From: Tritrichomonas foetus
Taxonomy: Eukaryota; Parabasalia; Tritrichomonadida; Tritrichomonadidae
Assembly: GCA_001839685.1 (NCBI GenBank)
Contig: MLAK01000934.1
Span: forward strand, 1-36,703
Direction of reading: 5' to 3'
Length of the DNA: 36,703 nucleotides
This document shows positions 7,959 to 16,870 of the stretch, in pieces. The position numbers were made by a program, and so were the translations under genes. The notes beneath the pieces were generated by a model. That model saw only the letters and a list, made by a program, of their open reading frames with translations, was not told where the DNA came from and searched no databases. The first letter of the stretch is position 1. Each line of letters opens with the position of its first letter.

Positions 7959-9968
7959 ATGAGTGAAGCAGGAGGGAAAGTTGACTCAGAATCGCAAGTA
8001 GGTGACACTCAAGATGAGCCAGGAGATGAGCAAAATAGCGAAAATCAAGAAAACGAAAACAATCAAGATTCAGAAATAAACGAAAATATCAATGAAGGAG
8101 ATCAAGCCGAAAGAAGGCCTGAAGAAGGCCTTGCAGATGTTTCCAACACAATGACTGCAGCGCTGCTCGGAGACGACAATGAAAATCAAAATCACGATAA
8201 CGAAGGAAGCGAAGTGAAAAGAGTCAAAAAGAAGAGGAAGATTCGAGTAAAGAAAATCAAAGAAAACGAGGGAGGTGAGGCCGATGAGAAAAATGAAGAT
8301 GAAAATAATAACGATGGAAAAAATGAAGAAGAAGACAAAAATGAAAATAATGAAAATGAGCAAAAGGAGGAAAACGAAAACAATGAAAACAATAGTGAAA
8401 ATGAAAAAACTGGGGAAGATGATGAATCTGAATATCAATATGAATATGAATATTACTATTCTGATGATGAAAACATTTCTGGAATTCGGGAACCGAGTGG
8501 CAATGCAAATGATTCGCCATCCCGCTTGAGATTGAATAACTCTCGATCGGCGTCAAACGCTTCAATGGGATCGACATCAAGTCGAAGAAGTCGATCAAAA
8601 CCAAAGTCACTCAGCTTTTCAAATCCCATTACACTTATTGATACAGCTCGCCCATATCTTATTGCTGGTGTTCCATCGCCAATTTCTGATGATATGGTTC
8701 CAGTGAATGAAGCAGAAACTCAGACTGATGAAGTGTCCGAATCAGAATTGCGGGCGAGTTCCAAAAGGTCATCAAGGAGGAATTATTCTAGCCCAAATAC
8801 ACCTCGAAAGGCTATTGTTCCGCCACCTAATCGTCGTGATAACGGCGGTCAAAATTCATTCAGTCAAACTTCACCAAGAGTTTCTAGAAGATCAAATAAA
8901 AATTACAATAGCTTCAATAGTACGACTGGATCAATATCAAGTGGAAGCAGTCGAAGTAAGCTTCCGAGATTAGCAAGGACTATGCCATCTCCGTCAACTC
9001 CACGCACTCCAACAGCTCCAGAAGATGTACAGAAGTATGTTAAAAAGGCAATCAATAAAGAACCAATCTTGGGAGTTTCTGATGAAGTCTATGCTGACAT
9101 TTTGTTCGAATTGAGTGAAAGACGTAAGAATTATGCACGCCAACATAAATACAATGAAGGCGACCAAATGACGGAAGCTATTAATTTTGTCGAACAATGT
9201 CAAGTTGATAACGCTAAAAATAATCTCCAAGATGACTTCAAGCGAAACTACGAAGAAGAAAAATCACAACTACAGCAAACATTGAAAGATTTCGATGCAG
9301 AAACCAAAAAAATGCTTCAAGAATTGGAGGAAAAACATAAAGCTCAAAGAGAGGTTTTACTTGCTGAACAACGTCAAGAAAGAGAAGAACATAGGGAAAA
9401 ATGGACCTCACCATGGATGGTTAGACAATATAACCGATGTACTGCGCAATTAACAACATTACGAAAACAGCATGCATTGCTATTGACACAATGTAGATTT
9501 AAAGAAGCTGATGTTGTTCATCAACAAATTGTTGCTCGCCAGAAAATGGAAGAAGACACAAATGCTAAAGCTTATCAATTCGATTATGATGAAAGTAACA
9601 AGAAACTGAAAGAAAAGCAAAAAACTGAAGAAAGATTCTTTAATGCACAGTGCGAAGTCGCCATTGAAAAATTGAATGTGAAAAGAGCGAAAAGAAGAAG
9701 CGCTTATGAATATAAAGAAAAGAGAATTGAACAGAAAGGTATTTTGGCTGAAGATGCAGATAAAATTTGGAATGCATCAATGCTTCAAAGAGTTGAAAAT
9801 AATGCAACAATACAGAAAACACGATCTGAAATGCCATCAACAAAGATGACTAGGAGTGACATTGCGGATGAAGATGTCCAGGTGTTGGAGTTGCCACCTT
9901 TGAAGCTTGATTTGGAAAAAGATGATCAAAAACCGAAATCAGCAAAGGAAACCACAGATGAAGAATAA
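7959..9968 (+). CDS. Acidic, Ser/Arg-rich protein with a C-terminal coiled coil
   Basis: 669 residues from ATG 7959 (MSEAGGKVDSESQ). Residues 1-165 are extremely acidic and Asn-rich with one basic patch (KRVKKKRKIRVKKIK) that could act as a nuclear signal. A Tyr/Glu tract (EYQYEYEYYYS) follows. Residues 190-350 are Ser, Arg and Pro rich with SP and TP sites, likely phosphorylated. From about 355 an ordered region begins (EDVQKYVKKAINKEPILGVSDE, then ELSERRKNYARQHKYNEGDQ). It leads into a long charged coiled coil to about 620 containing the conserved-looking WTSPWMVRQYNRCTAQLTTLRKQ segment (about residues 484-506). This resembles the coiled-coil proteins common in trichomonads. No enzymatic motif is visible, and a cytoskeletal or scaffold role is a guess. 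Confidence 0.8.
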   Translation: MSEAGGKVDSESQVGDTQDEPGDEQNSENQENENNQDSEINENINEGDQAERRPEEGLADVSNTMTAALLGDDNENQNHDNEGSEVKRVKKKRKIRVKKIKENEGGEADEKNEDENNNDGKNEEEDKNENNENEQKEENENNENNSENEKTGEDDESEYQYEYEYYYSDDENISGIREPSGNANDSPSRLRLNNSRSASNASMGSTSSRRSRSKPKSLSFSNPITLIDTARPYLIAGVPSPISDDMVPVNEAETQTDEVSESELRASSKRSSRRNYSSPNTPRKAIVPPPNRRDNGGQNSFSQTSPRVSRRSNKNYNSFNSTTGSISSGSSRSKLPRLARTMPSPSTPRTPTAPEDVQKYVKKAINKEPILGVSDEVYADILFELSERRKNYARQHKYNEGDQMTEAINFVEQCQVDNAKNNLQDDFKRNYEEEKSQLQQTLKDFDAETKKMLQELEEKHKAQREVLLAEQRQEREEHREKWTSPWMVRQYNRCTAQLTTLRKQHALLLTQCRFKEADVVHQQIVARQKMEEDTNAKAYQFDYDESNKKLKEKQKTEERFFNAQCEVAIEKLNVKRAKRRSAYEYKEKRIEQKGILAEDADKIWNASMLQRVENNATIQKTRSEMPSTKMTRSDIADEDVQVLELPPLKLDLEKDDQKPKSAKETTDEE

Positions 9969-10178
9969 AACTGTCATTATTTGCCTTATTTTATATAAAT
10001 AATAATAATTATTATGTAATATTTGATATTTTAGAAGAAGGAATGCTTTGTTGTGGAATTTTGGGAAATCTTTAATTTCTCTTTTCTATGTATATTTGGT
10101 CAATATACAGAATATAAGACCATATAAATAGTGAAAAAAATCATCTACATTTTTTTGACAAGAAATACTGACTTTCGA

Positions 10179-11780
10179 ATGAATGATTTTTTATTTTGCT
10201 CAAAGTGCTATAGCTCGAAACATACTAATCAAGAATGCAAATCAAATGTACAATCATTATCAGAATTGACAACCGAATTAAAAGATGTATTCAAAGCGAA
10301 TCACGATTTTCTTGAATCCTACATTGCTGAAAACTATCCAGATGAAGATGAATTTGGACATACAGATTCACATGAAAATAATATCACGGATATTAAAGAC
10401 ATTTCTTCAAAATTAGTTTTTGACGATTATATGAATTCGATTAATCCTTTTTTGAAACAATTTCTAGAAAGAATTAATCCAAAAGAGTCGTCATTAGTTG
10501 TTCGATTTTGGACAATCATCAAAAATGTAAAACTACTCCAAAACTTTCCCAACAACAAAGATTTAATTGCTATTCCTTTTGGCTCTTCTTTGTCCAACAC
10601 ATTTCTAGATTATAGTGATGTTAATATTTATGTGCATACTAACAAATTACCCCAAATAGACAAATTTTTGAAAAAGTTTCCAAAACTTGTAAAGCGATCA
10701 GCTGTTACATATTCAAAACATTGTATTCATTACTTTGACGGAGAAACGAAGAAAGAAATCAACATTTATGGAAAAGACAGCCAAGTCAATCTGAATGAAT
10801 ATCTTCGATCTATTCAAAAGGTTCAAAAAATTCCTCAGTATCGAAATGCTGTTGTTTTATTGAAATTTTTATTTGCTAAAGCAACTAAAGACTTTCATGA
10901 AAATACTTCTAATCCACAAATTAATCCCCCTTATATGGCTTTCATTGAAAATGTTGTTACATTGGCCGCATCAGGAAAATTTGTATCAAATGCGAATTCT
11001 TTGTCACAACTTTTTATTTTATCACTTTTTGTGATTTCCAAACAATTGGTAACCTTCCCAAATCTAAAAATGAACAGTCCCAAAATGCAAGCTTTAACAC
11101 AATATGCAGCTACTTTTTTGAAAATCTTGAAAACATCCAAAAAAGATGAATTTTTCAATATGCTGATGTCAAATACACAAATAAATGATATCAAACAGTT
11201 ATTATTACCCGAAAGTGAAAATGCGGAAGAAGAAACAGATACTGAAGAAGAAGAAAGCGATAATGACAATATCAATGAGATTAATTATGAAAATGGAAGC
11301 GAAACAAAAAGTTCTAAAAAATCTGACAAAACTGTGAAGAAAAATCAAAGAAAGAAGAAGAAGAATGAATTAGGGAAACAAAAGAGTTTCTTGAATTCAA
11401 TCGATAAATCAAATATCACAAACTCCTCACAGGATGAAAAAATTCTCAATATTGCCGAAAATTCAAATATATGTAATTTTATAATCGCTAATGATGATTA
11501 CCTTTACATCGTGAAGTTACTGAATCGAAAAGCAATGAAAAATATCAATACTATGGTTACAGCTGTATTCAAAGCTGACCAACATTCACTATGCTTATTA
11601 AGTAAACGATCGAAAGTTCTTCATTGCAGACTCAACATTGATTCCGAAGCAGAAGCTCGAAATGTATGTAATCAATTTAGCGCAAATATATATGCAGGCA
11701 AAGAATACCAAAGATTGAGAAATGAAAGTGAAGAAATTGATGATTTCGAAATTATCCAACCAGAAAAGAAAAGAAGATGA
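10179..11780 (+). CDS. CCHC zinc-knuckle protein with degenerate TRF4/PAP-like nucleotidyltransferase domain
   Basis: 533 residues from ATG 10179; the open frame begins at a GTG further upstream, which is not used. Residues 7-20 (CSKCYSSKHTNQEC) are an exact CX2CX4HX4C zinc knuckle. Residues 132-151 give the nucleotidyltransferase signature GS...SDxN: G135, S136, S146, D147, V148 and N149. The strand that should carry the third aspartate reads KKEINIYG, with N195 there. A helical part (about 205-350) matches the central/PAP-associated region in style. An acidic linker (EEETDTEEEESD) and a Lys-rich patch follow, then an unrecognised C-terminal domain of about 90 residues ending in EKKRR. Active TRF4 or poly(A)/poly(U) polymerases need three carboxylates; only one is kept, so the domain is probably catalytically dead and may bind RNA. 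The combination recalls Air-Trf (TRAMP) or TUT-type proteins. Confidence 0.7.
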   Translation: MNDFLFCSKCYSSKHTNQECKSNVQSLSELTTELKDVFKANHDFLESYIAENYPDEDEFGHTDSHENNITDIKDISSKLVFDDYMNSINPFLKQFLERINPKESSLVVRFWTIIKNVKLLQNFPNNKDLIAIPFGSSLSNTFLDYSDVNIYVHTNKLPQIDKFLKKFPKLVKRSAVTYSKHCIHYFDGETKKEINIYGKDSQVNLNEYLRSIQKVQKIPQYRNAVVLLKFLFAKATKDFHENTSNPQINPPYMAFIENVVTLAASGKFVSNANSLSQLFILSLFVISKQLVTFPNLKMNSPKMQALTQYAATFLKILKTSKKDEFFNMLMSNTQINDIKQLLLPESENAEEETDTEEEESDNDNINEINYENGSETKSSKKSDKTVKKNQRKKKKNELGKQKSFLNSIDKSNITNSSQDEKILNIAENSNICNFIIANDDYLYIVKLLNRKAMKNINTMVTAVFKADQHSLCLLSKRSKVLHCRLNIDSEAEARNVCNQFSANIYAGKEYQRLRNESEEIDDFEIIQPEKKRR

Positions 11781-12713
11781 GATGAATGGAATATTTAGAT
11801 TAAACAAAATGGTCATCTTCCATAATCCACGAAATCCCTGTTTTGTTGAATTGAGTTTTCTATCACATTTTTTCCATCAATATTACTAGAATAAACATTG
11901 TGACAAATTTAATTATTTAATTATCATGAATTTATTTCTCTGTAATTTTTATTAAAGCAATTCATCTTTACATGAAATAATAAAAAAATATTTTTTGGGT
12001 GCAAAATGGATTATTTATAATCAAAAGAGATATTTTATGATGATGCAACATACTAACGTGATTAAACTAAAAAAACTTTTTATTGAAAAATCATCAATAC
12101 TAAATTTGTTGAAATATTTTGAAAGAATATTGATAAATGGAATGAATACCATGTAAAATAAATAATACCACTTTTTTCAGCCCAAATCTGTGATTCAATA
12201 ATATCAAAATTTTATTCATACTTTCTCTCAAGATAACCTTTTTATTTTCCATAGTAGACAAAATTGTAAATATAGGTAAAGATAATGAAACGTTTATTAT
12301 TACATTCAATGAAAAGAAGATTATCTAATAAATATTTCCCTGATGAAATTATAAACGGCAATGAAATATATAATTAGATCAGACTCTCTCAGAAAAGTTT
12401 GCTTTCTCTGTAGAAAAACAAATATAACGGCTAATTACAAATAATGTAATCTAAGTATGAAAGTTTGCACCTAATAAACATTTTTTTCTACTAAGTGATG
12501 AAATATTCTCAGAACCTATTTGCATCTATTCATAGTAATTATGTTATATTATAATTGTTATCTTTTTTCTCAATAATAAATGAATTTATTTATTCTATTA
12601 AATTGTTGATATCGATATATAAGCATTTTTTTCTCACAAAAAATCTCAACGCTTCTTTTTCTGAGAATGAGATTGAACTAATTCCGTTTATTAATAAGAG
12701 TTAAAAAAGTGTG

Positions 12714-12720
12714 CGTTTAA
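12714..12720 (+). promoter_or_regulatory. CGTTTAA box upstream of the 12775 start
   Basis: GTGCGTTTAAAATT, 61 nt before the ATG, with a second CGTTTA at 12685. They belong to the recurring CGTTnA boxes of this window. Confidence 0.3.
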
Positions 12721-12746
12721 AATTAATTTGAATTATCCATCTCAAT

Positions 12747-12752
12747 TCATTT
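12747..12752 (+). promoter_or_regulatory. Initiator-like TCATTT before the 12775 start
   Basis: TCATTT fits TCA(+1)Y(T/A), with its A at 12749, 26 nt before the ATG. The spacing matches the candidate before the alcohol dehydrogenase gene (25 nt). Confidence 0.5.
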
Positions 12753-12774
12753 TTTTAATCAGCAAACAACTTAA

Positions 12775-15700
12775 ATGTACGATTCCGAAGAGATCCAGAA
12801 CTCATCGGAGTATTCCGAACTCGATGCTTCAAAGCATGGAATTCCAAGAAGCACACAATTAAAGGACGACAACGACCAATTATTAAAGGAAAACACAGTT
12901 CTCCGCTCCCAATTCGAAGACGCTATTAAGATCACAAAGCAACTCGAAGAGCTCCACGCACAGAATAGCGATCTTCTTGCCACAATCCGCACACTCCGCT
13001 CAGAAAAAGATGATCTCCAACACCGCCTTGACATCAGCCTCCAAAGCTGCAAAGAAATGCAAGCTAGACTCAATGACGAAAAGCGCAGCTGCACCTCAAT
13101 CCGTGGAACTGACCTCAACACAATGAGCAAAGAGATTGAGAAGATCAAGCAACAGAGCAAGGCTCAACTTGATTCAATCTATGATCAACTTGAGAAGGCC
13201 AAGCAAGCCACTGAACGTGAAAGTGTTGAAAAGCGCCTTTTGGCTTCCAAACTTGATCACATCTTGGAAGACTCCCAGCGCTTCTTCTCACATAACTTCG
13301 CTAATATTGATGAGTTCATGTGTTTCCTTGCAACACCACCAGTTGCTCAAGAACAAGCTGTTTCTGCACCACCACCACAAGTTGCCAGAGCACTCGGCGT
13401 TGCTCAACCAGCTGATGCCAAACTTGAGAAGAAGGTCAAGCACTTAAAGAACAAGCTTAAGCAAGCTGTTTCATCCAATGCATCACTCGAAGAAGCCATC
13501 AAGAGAGCACAACAAGAAGGAAAGTCGGAATCAAACGTTCTTCGCTCACAAGTCAAGACACTCGAATCACAATTGTCAGCTGTTGCTGAATCCAAATCAC
13601 AAGTTGAAAGCCAATTGAACTACCAGATTCAAGCACTTTCTCAAAAGAACAGCAGCCTTACAAAGAAGGTCGATCAACTCAACGAACAACTTCGTACACA
13701 AACTGCTGATCTTAAGCATGTTAGAAAGGAACTTGCTCACGCTCTTGCCACAGGTGGAGCTCCAGCACCAACATCATTGTTCAATGATTCCGATACAACT
13801 GTTCCAATTTCAAGACCAATTGTTCCAAGACACACTGAATCAACAAGCGATGATGTCGTCATGCAACGCAACCAAGAATTAAATGATCAAGTTGTTGCCC
13901 TTCAACGCAAGGCTGATGAACTCAAACGTGACCTTCAAAGTGCTGATTCACGTTACAACAACTTGTCTATCGCTCTCGAAAAGAGCAAGGCTGATTACAA
14001 TGCTATTCAACGCCTTCACGAAGCTGACAAGGCAGAAATCGATTCACTTCGTTCTGCTCTTCACACCAAAGAAGTTGTCGAACAAGAAATCCGCAACAAG
14101 AACAAGAATCGTCCAAAGGAACCATCAGCACGCATCCTCAAGCTTCAAAAGGCTCTCGATTCCGAGAAGCAAAAGGTCTATGCTCTTCAAACAAACGAGT
14201 CAAAGCTTACAACAAAGATCGATGATCTCGAAGCTCAATTAAGACTTGCTAACCAAGGTGTTCAAGAAGCTGAAAATGAAACAAGAAAGGCTCAAAATGA
14301 ACTTGCTGATGTTCGCCGCCAAATCGAATCCACAACACCATTAACAGCTGATGACTTATTACCACCATGCGTCTTCGTTTGTGAAGAATTCGATCCAACA
14401 TTATCATCAGCTATCGTCCGCATTGCTAACAATGCTGCTCTTCAACCAGTTTCCAAACTCCAGAACTGCTTCAAGACCATCCGCAAGCATTTCGGAAAAC
14501 AAATCCAAGCTCGTGATGAAGCCCTCGATCAAGCATTCGCTGAAAACCAAACATTATCAAATGCTTTCAACCAATTCCTTGTCGATGCTTCAATCGCTCT
14601 CAATGATAATGCTATCACACTTCAAGACTTCTTCGCCCAAAATGCTGGACAAAAGATTGTTGAACAAGTCACTTCAATCCGTGCCAACCTTGCTAACCTT
14701 CGCCATCAATATGACACATTGAAGGGATTCATCACACTCTTCCACAACTCACTTGGCGACTACTTCGTTGAACCAACTGACACAGTTAAACAAATGAACG
14801 AAGTTCGCACAGTCATCGAATCACAAAAGGCAGCTATCACAGCCAGAAGCAAGAAGATCCACGAACTTAAGGCAATCATCCGCCAGACAGCCGCTACATT
14901 GAAGAATAAGGAAGTTGACTATGACAATCAACTTCATGAACTTCAAGACACAATCAAGGAACTTCAATGCTCACATACAGCTCTTGAAACTGTCAAGAGA
15001 CAACTTAAGGCCGACAATGACAACCTTACTCAACAACTTCAACAAGTTACACAAGAACGTGAACAATTAGAATCAACAATTGTTCAGGATAATGATGTTC
15101 ATAACACATCACTCATCGATGACTTCGCCAAACAAGAAAGCTCATTGAAGGGTACAATCAAATCACAAGATTCCCAAATCCACCAACTTCGCCAAACAAT
15201 CGCTAACCTCGAAGGCGAATTGACCAAGCATAAGTCATTGATTACAAGCCTCAAGGCCGCTCGTAAGCAACGCGACATTGAATATGCTGACTTACAACGC
15301 GTCCTCAGCGAACATGATCAAGCTGCTATTAATCGCCTTGAAACAGAGCGCAGAAACATCACATCTTCATTTGAAAATGCTGTCAACGAGCTTAAGGAGC
15401 AATGCGAGAAGCATCGCAATGACGTTCAGAAGATGGCCGTCCAAGTCTCCGAAACAGAGCTCAAGAACTCACAGATCTGCCAAGAAATCTCACAAGTCCG
15501 TAAAGACAAGCGCAAGATGGAAATCGAACTTGCTGGAACCAAGGCACAACTTGAACGTGAAAAGAAACTTATGGAATCCACTGTTCGTGCACAAAAGGTT
15601 GCTGCAGAATCACAATACAATGCCAAATTAGAAGAACAACGTACAAAGGCTGAAGTTGAAAGGCGTCGCCTCTTCGCCCTTGGTGCTGATGCCTTCAGAT

Positions 15701-15888
15701 CATTCTTCAATCCATCTGAACAGATTGATGAACGTTCATTCAAATGTGTTCTTGATAAAGCTCGCGAAACAATCACTAAACTTTCTAAGTCTGATCTCGC
15801 CATCCGCCGAATGCTCGGCGCTGCCGAACAACAGACAACACAAGATGCGGTTGCTCAATTGTTAATGGCCAAAGGCTGCACCGCATAA
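12775..15888 (+). CDS. Large coiled-coil cytoskeletal-type protein, strongly codon-biased
   Basis: 1,037 residues with an ATG at 12775. Most of the protein is heptad-rich coiled coil (KLEKKVKHLKNKLKQ, QLEREKKLMESTVRAQK). Short Ala/Pro breaks occur near residues 190-215 (APPPQVARALG) and 325-355. A non-coiled helical domain lies at about 527-665, starting LLPPCVFVCEEFDPTLSSAI and ending DYFVEPTD; a smaller one closes the protein (LFALGADAFRSFFNPSEQ, then RRMLGAAEQQTTQDAVAQLL). Codon use differs sharply from every neighbour: AAG for Lys, CTT/CTC for Leu, CGC/CGT for Arg, AAC for Asn and many C-ending codons. That is the mark of very high expression in trichomonads. The role is probably structural (cytoskeleton or costa-like fibre); myosin-tail-like similarity would be generic only. 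Confidence 0.85.
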   Translation: MYDSEEIQNSSEYSELDASKHGIPRSTQLKDDNDQLLKENTVLRSQFEDAIKITKQLEELHAQNSDLLATIRTLRSEKDDLQHRLDISLQSCKEMQARLNDEKRSCTSIRGTDLNTMSKEIEKIKQQSKAQLDSIYDQLEKAKQATERESVEKRLLASKLDHILEDSQRFFSHNFANIDEFMCFLATPPVAQEQAVSAPPPQVARALGVAQPADAKLEKKVKHLKNKLKQAVSSNASLEEAIKRAQQEGKSESNVLRSQVKTLESQLSAVAESKSQVESQLNYQIQALSQKNSSLTKKVDQLNEQLRTQTADLKHVRKELAHALATGGAPAPTSLFNDSDTTVPISRPIVPRHTESTSDDVVMQRNQELNDQVVALQRKADELKRDLQSADSRYNNLSIALEKSKADYNAIQRLHEADKAEIDSLRSALHTKEVVEQEIRNKNKNRPKEPSARILKLQKALDSEKQKVYALQTNESKLTTKIDDLEAQLRLANQGVQEAENETRKAQNELADVRRQIESTTPLTADDLLPPCVFVCEEFDPTLSSAIVRIANNAALQPVSKLQNCFKTIRKHFGKQIQARDEALDQAFAENQTLSNAFNQFLVDASIALNDNAITLQDFFAQNAGQKIVEQVTSIRANLANLRHQYDTLKGFITLFHNSLGDYFVEPTDTVKQMNEVRTVIESQKAAITARSKKIHELKAIIRQTAATLKNKEVDYDNQLHELQDTIKELQCSHTALETVKRQLKADNDNLTQQLQQVTQEREQLESTIVQDNDVHNTSLIDDFAKQESSLKGTIKSQDSQIHQLRQTIANLEGELTKHKSLITSLKAARKQRDIEYADLQRVLSEHDQAAINRLETERRNITSSFENAVNELKEQCEKHRNDVQKMAVQVSETELKNSQICQEISQVRKDKRKMEIELAGTKAQLEREKKLMESTVRAQKVAAESQYNAKLEEQRTKAEVERRRLFALGADAFRSFFNPSEQIDERSFKCVLDKARETITKLSKSDLAIRRMLGAAEQQTTQDAVAQLLMAKGCTA

Positions 15889-16066
15889 AGTATATTGATG
15901 CATCTATTGAAAGTTTTAAATAAAGATTTATTCAAAAATTCAAACTTTCGTTTATTTTACTTTGTAAGGAATTTTCGCCAATGTTTTTGATTCTGAATCT
16001 CGAAAAAAATATATTTATTCTCATTTTCATTTCTTTTTTGGGAAAGTTTTTCTGCATCACCAAATT
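15889..16066. other. 3' flank of the coiled-coil gene
   Basis: Short AT-rich spacer. It contains TAAATAAA shortly after the stop codon, a plausible trichomonad-type polyadenylation signal (UAAA). Confidence 0.45.
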
Positions 16067-16560
16067 TTAATTAGACCGAAGAAATTCCATAACGATTTCG
16101 AATGCTTTATCTACATTGATATCAAATTGTCTTTACTTGATGTTTCTATGAAAAGAGTATCATATTATTCAGCTAGTTTTTCACTTTCATATTTAGAAAC
16201 TTCTTGTTCATCTTCTAAATCACACATAGTTCCAACCAAAATTAAATTTTTACTGTTGTATTTTTCTTTATTATAATCTAAAAATATATAAGCATCATTA
16301 AATGCAATTTTATACGTTATTGGGTTAGAAATATTGATTCCATCTGAGTGAAAGAAAAACATTTCCATCCAATTTCGTAATTTTCTTTCAGGATTAAAAT
16401 CTCAGAAAGTAAGGTTGATACTTTCCCCATTAACATTTACATTTTTTTATAACTATAATGACCAACGATTATTTTAGTATCGGTACGAAAATGTTTTCCT
16501 GCAAACAATCAAACTAGTTTTCCCAGAAATTATTCCAACAACAATAATAATAAATAAATA
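16067..16560 (-). pseudogene. Decayed Rab-family small GTPase gene
   Basis: Read on the minus strand from about 16560, all Rab landmarks appear in order but in shifting frames. There is a P-loop-like IIIVVGIISGKTSLI; then RTDTKIIVG in another frame (switch I region); then VNGESINLTF followed by TGA where the Trp of WDTAGQE should be, then DFNPERKLRNW. After SDGINISNPITYKIAFNDAY comes LILVGTMCDLEDEQEVS, where the guanine-specificity NKxD has become TMCD. KYESEKLAE is followed by TAA instead of a Glu codon, then YDTLFIETSSKD (the SAK region), then a 1-nt frameshift to INVDKAFEIVMEFLRSN and a stop. At least two frameshifts and three in-frame stops rule out a working protein. Only the 67-codon middle piece is still open from an ATG. 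The family assignment is firm; the Rab subclass is not. Confidence 0.88.
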
Positions 16561-16870
16561 ATCTGATCTTGATTAGATGATGGCTCTTTGACTTTTTAAT
16601 CTATGTCGATGTGATATGACGCACTTTTTACAAAACGATGAAAAACTGAATTTCTTTCATATTCTATAATTCACTTTTTCATTCTATATTTCGTCCTTCC
16701 TTCAGAATCCATGGCCATATATATAATGAATAGCAATCTATCAGAAATTACAAGTCTTATTTGGTTGTATTAGGAATTATTCTGGCTGTTTATAAATTCA
16801 AAAAATGAATGATAATACAATTTTTTCAATATGTTTTCCAAACTTTTTCAATTGATAAAAAATCAATCAA
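16561..16870. other. Upstream region of the phosphofructokinase homologue
   Basis: 310 bp of AT-rich sequence between the dead Rab gene and ATG 16871. TCAAT-type motifs occur close to the ATG, but no clear TCAYW initiator or CGTT box is near it. No gene is seen. Confidence 0.4.

Larger units (their letters stand above)
11781..12774. other. Long intergenic spacer with the promoter of the coiled-coil gene
   Basis: About 990 bp of very AT-rich DNA. No gene or decayed gene stands out; the open frame 12100-12309 (minus) has noncoding-like composition. Near the 3' side are CGTTTA boxes at 12685 and 12714 and an initiator-like TCATTT at 12747. The long spacer before a strongly codon-biased gene may hold extra regulatory sites. 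Confidence 0.5.

Noticed and set aside
8192..8610. Several minus-strand frames rich in Ser/Phe or His
   Set aside because: Shadows of the Glu/Asn/Lys-rich acidic region of the coding strand.
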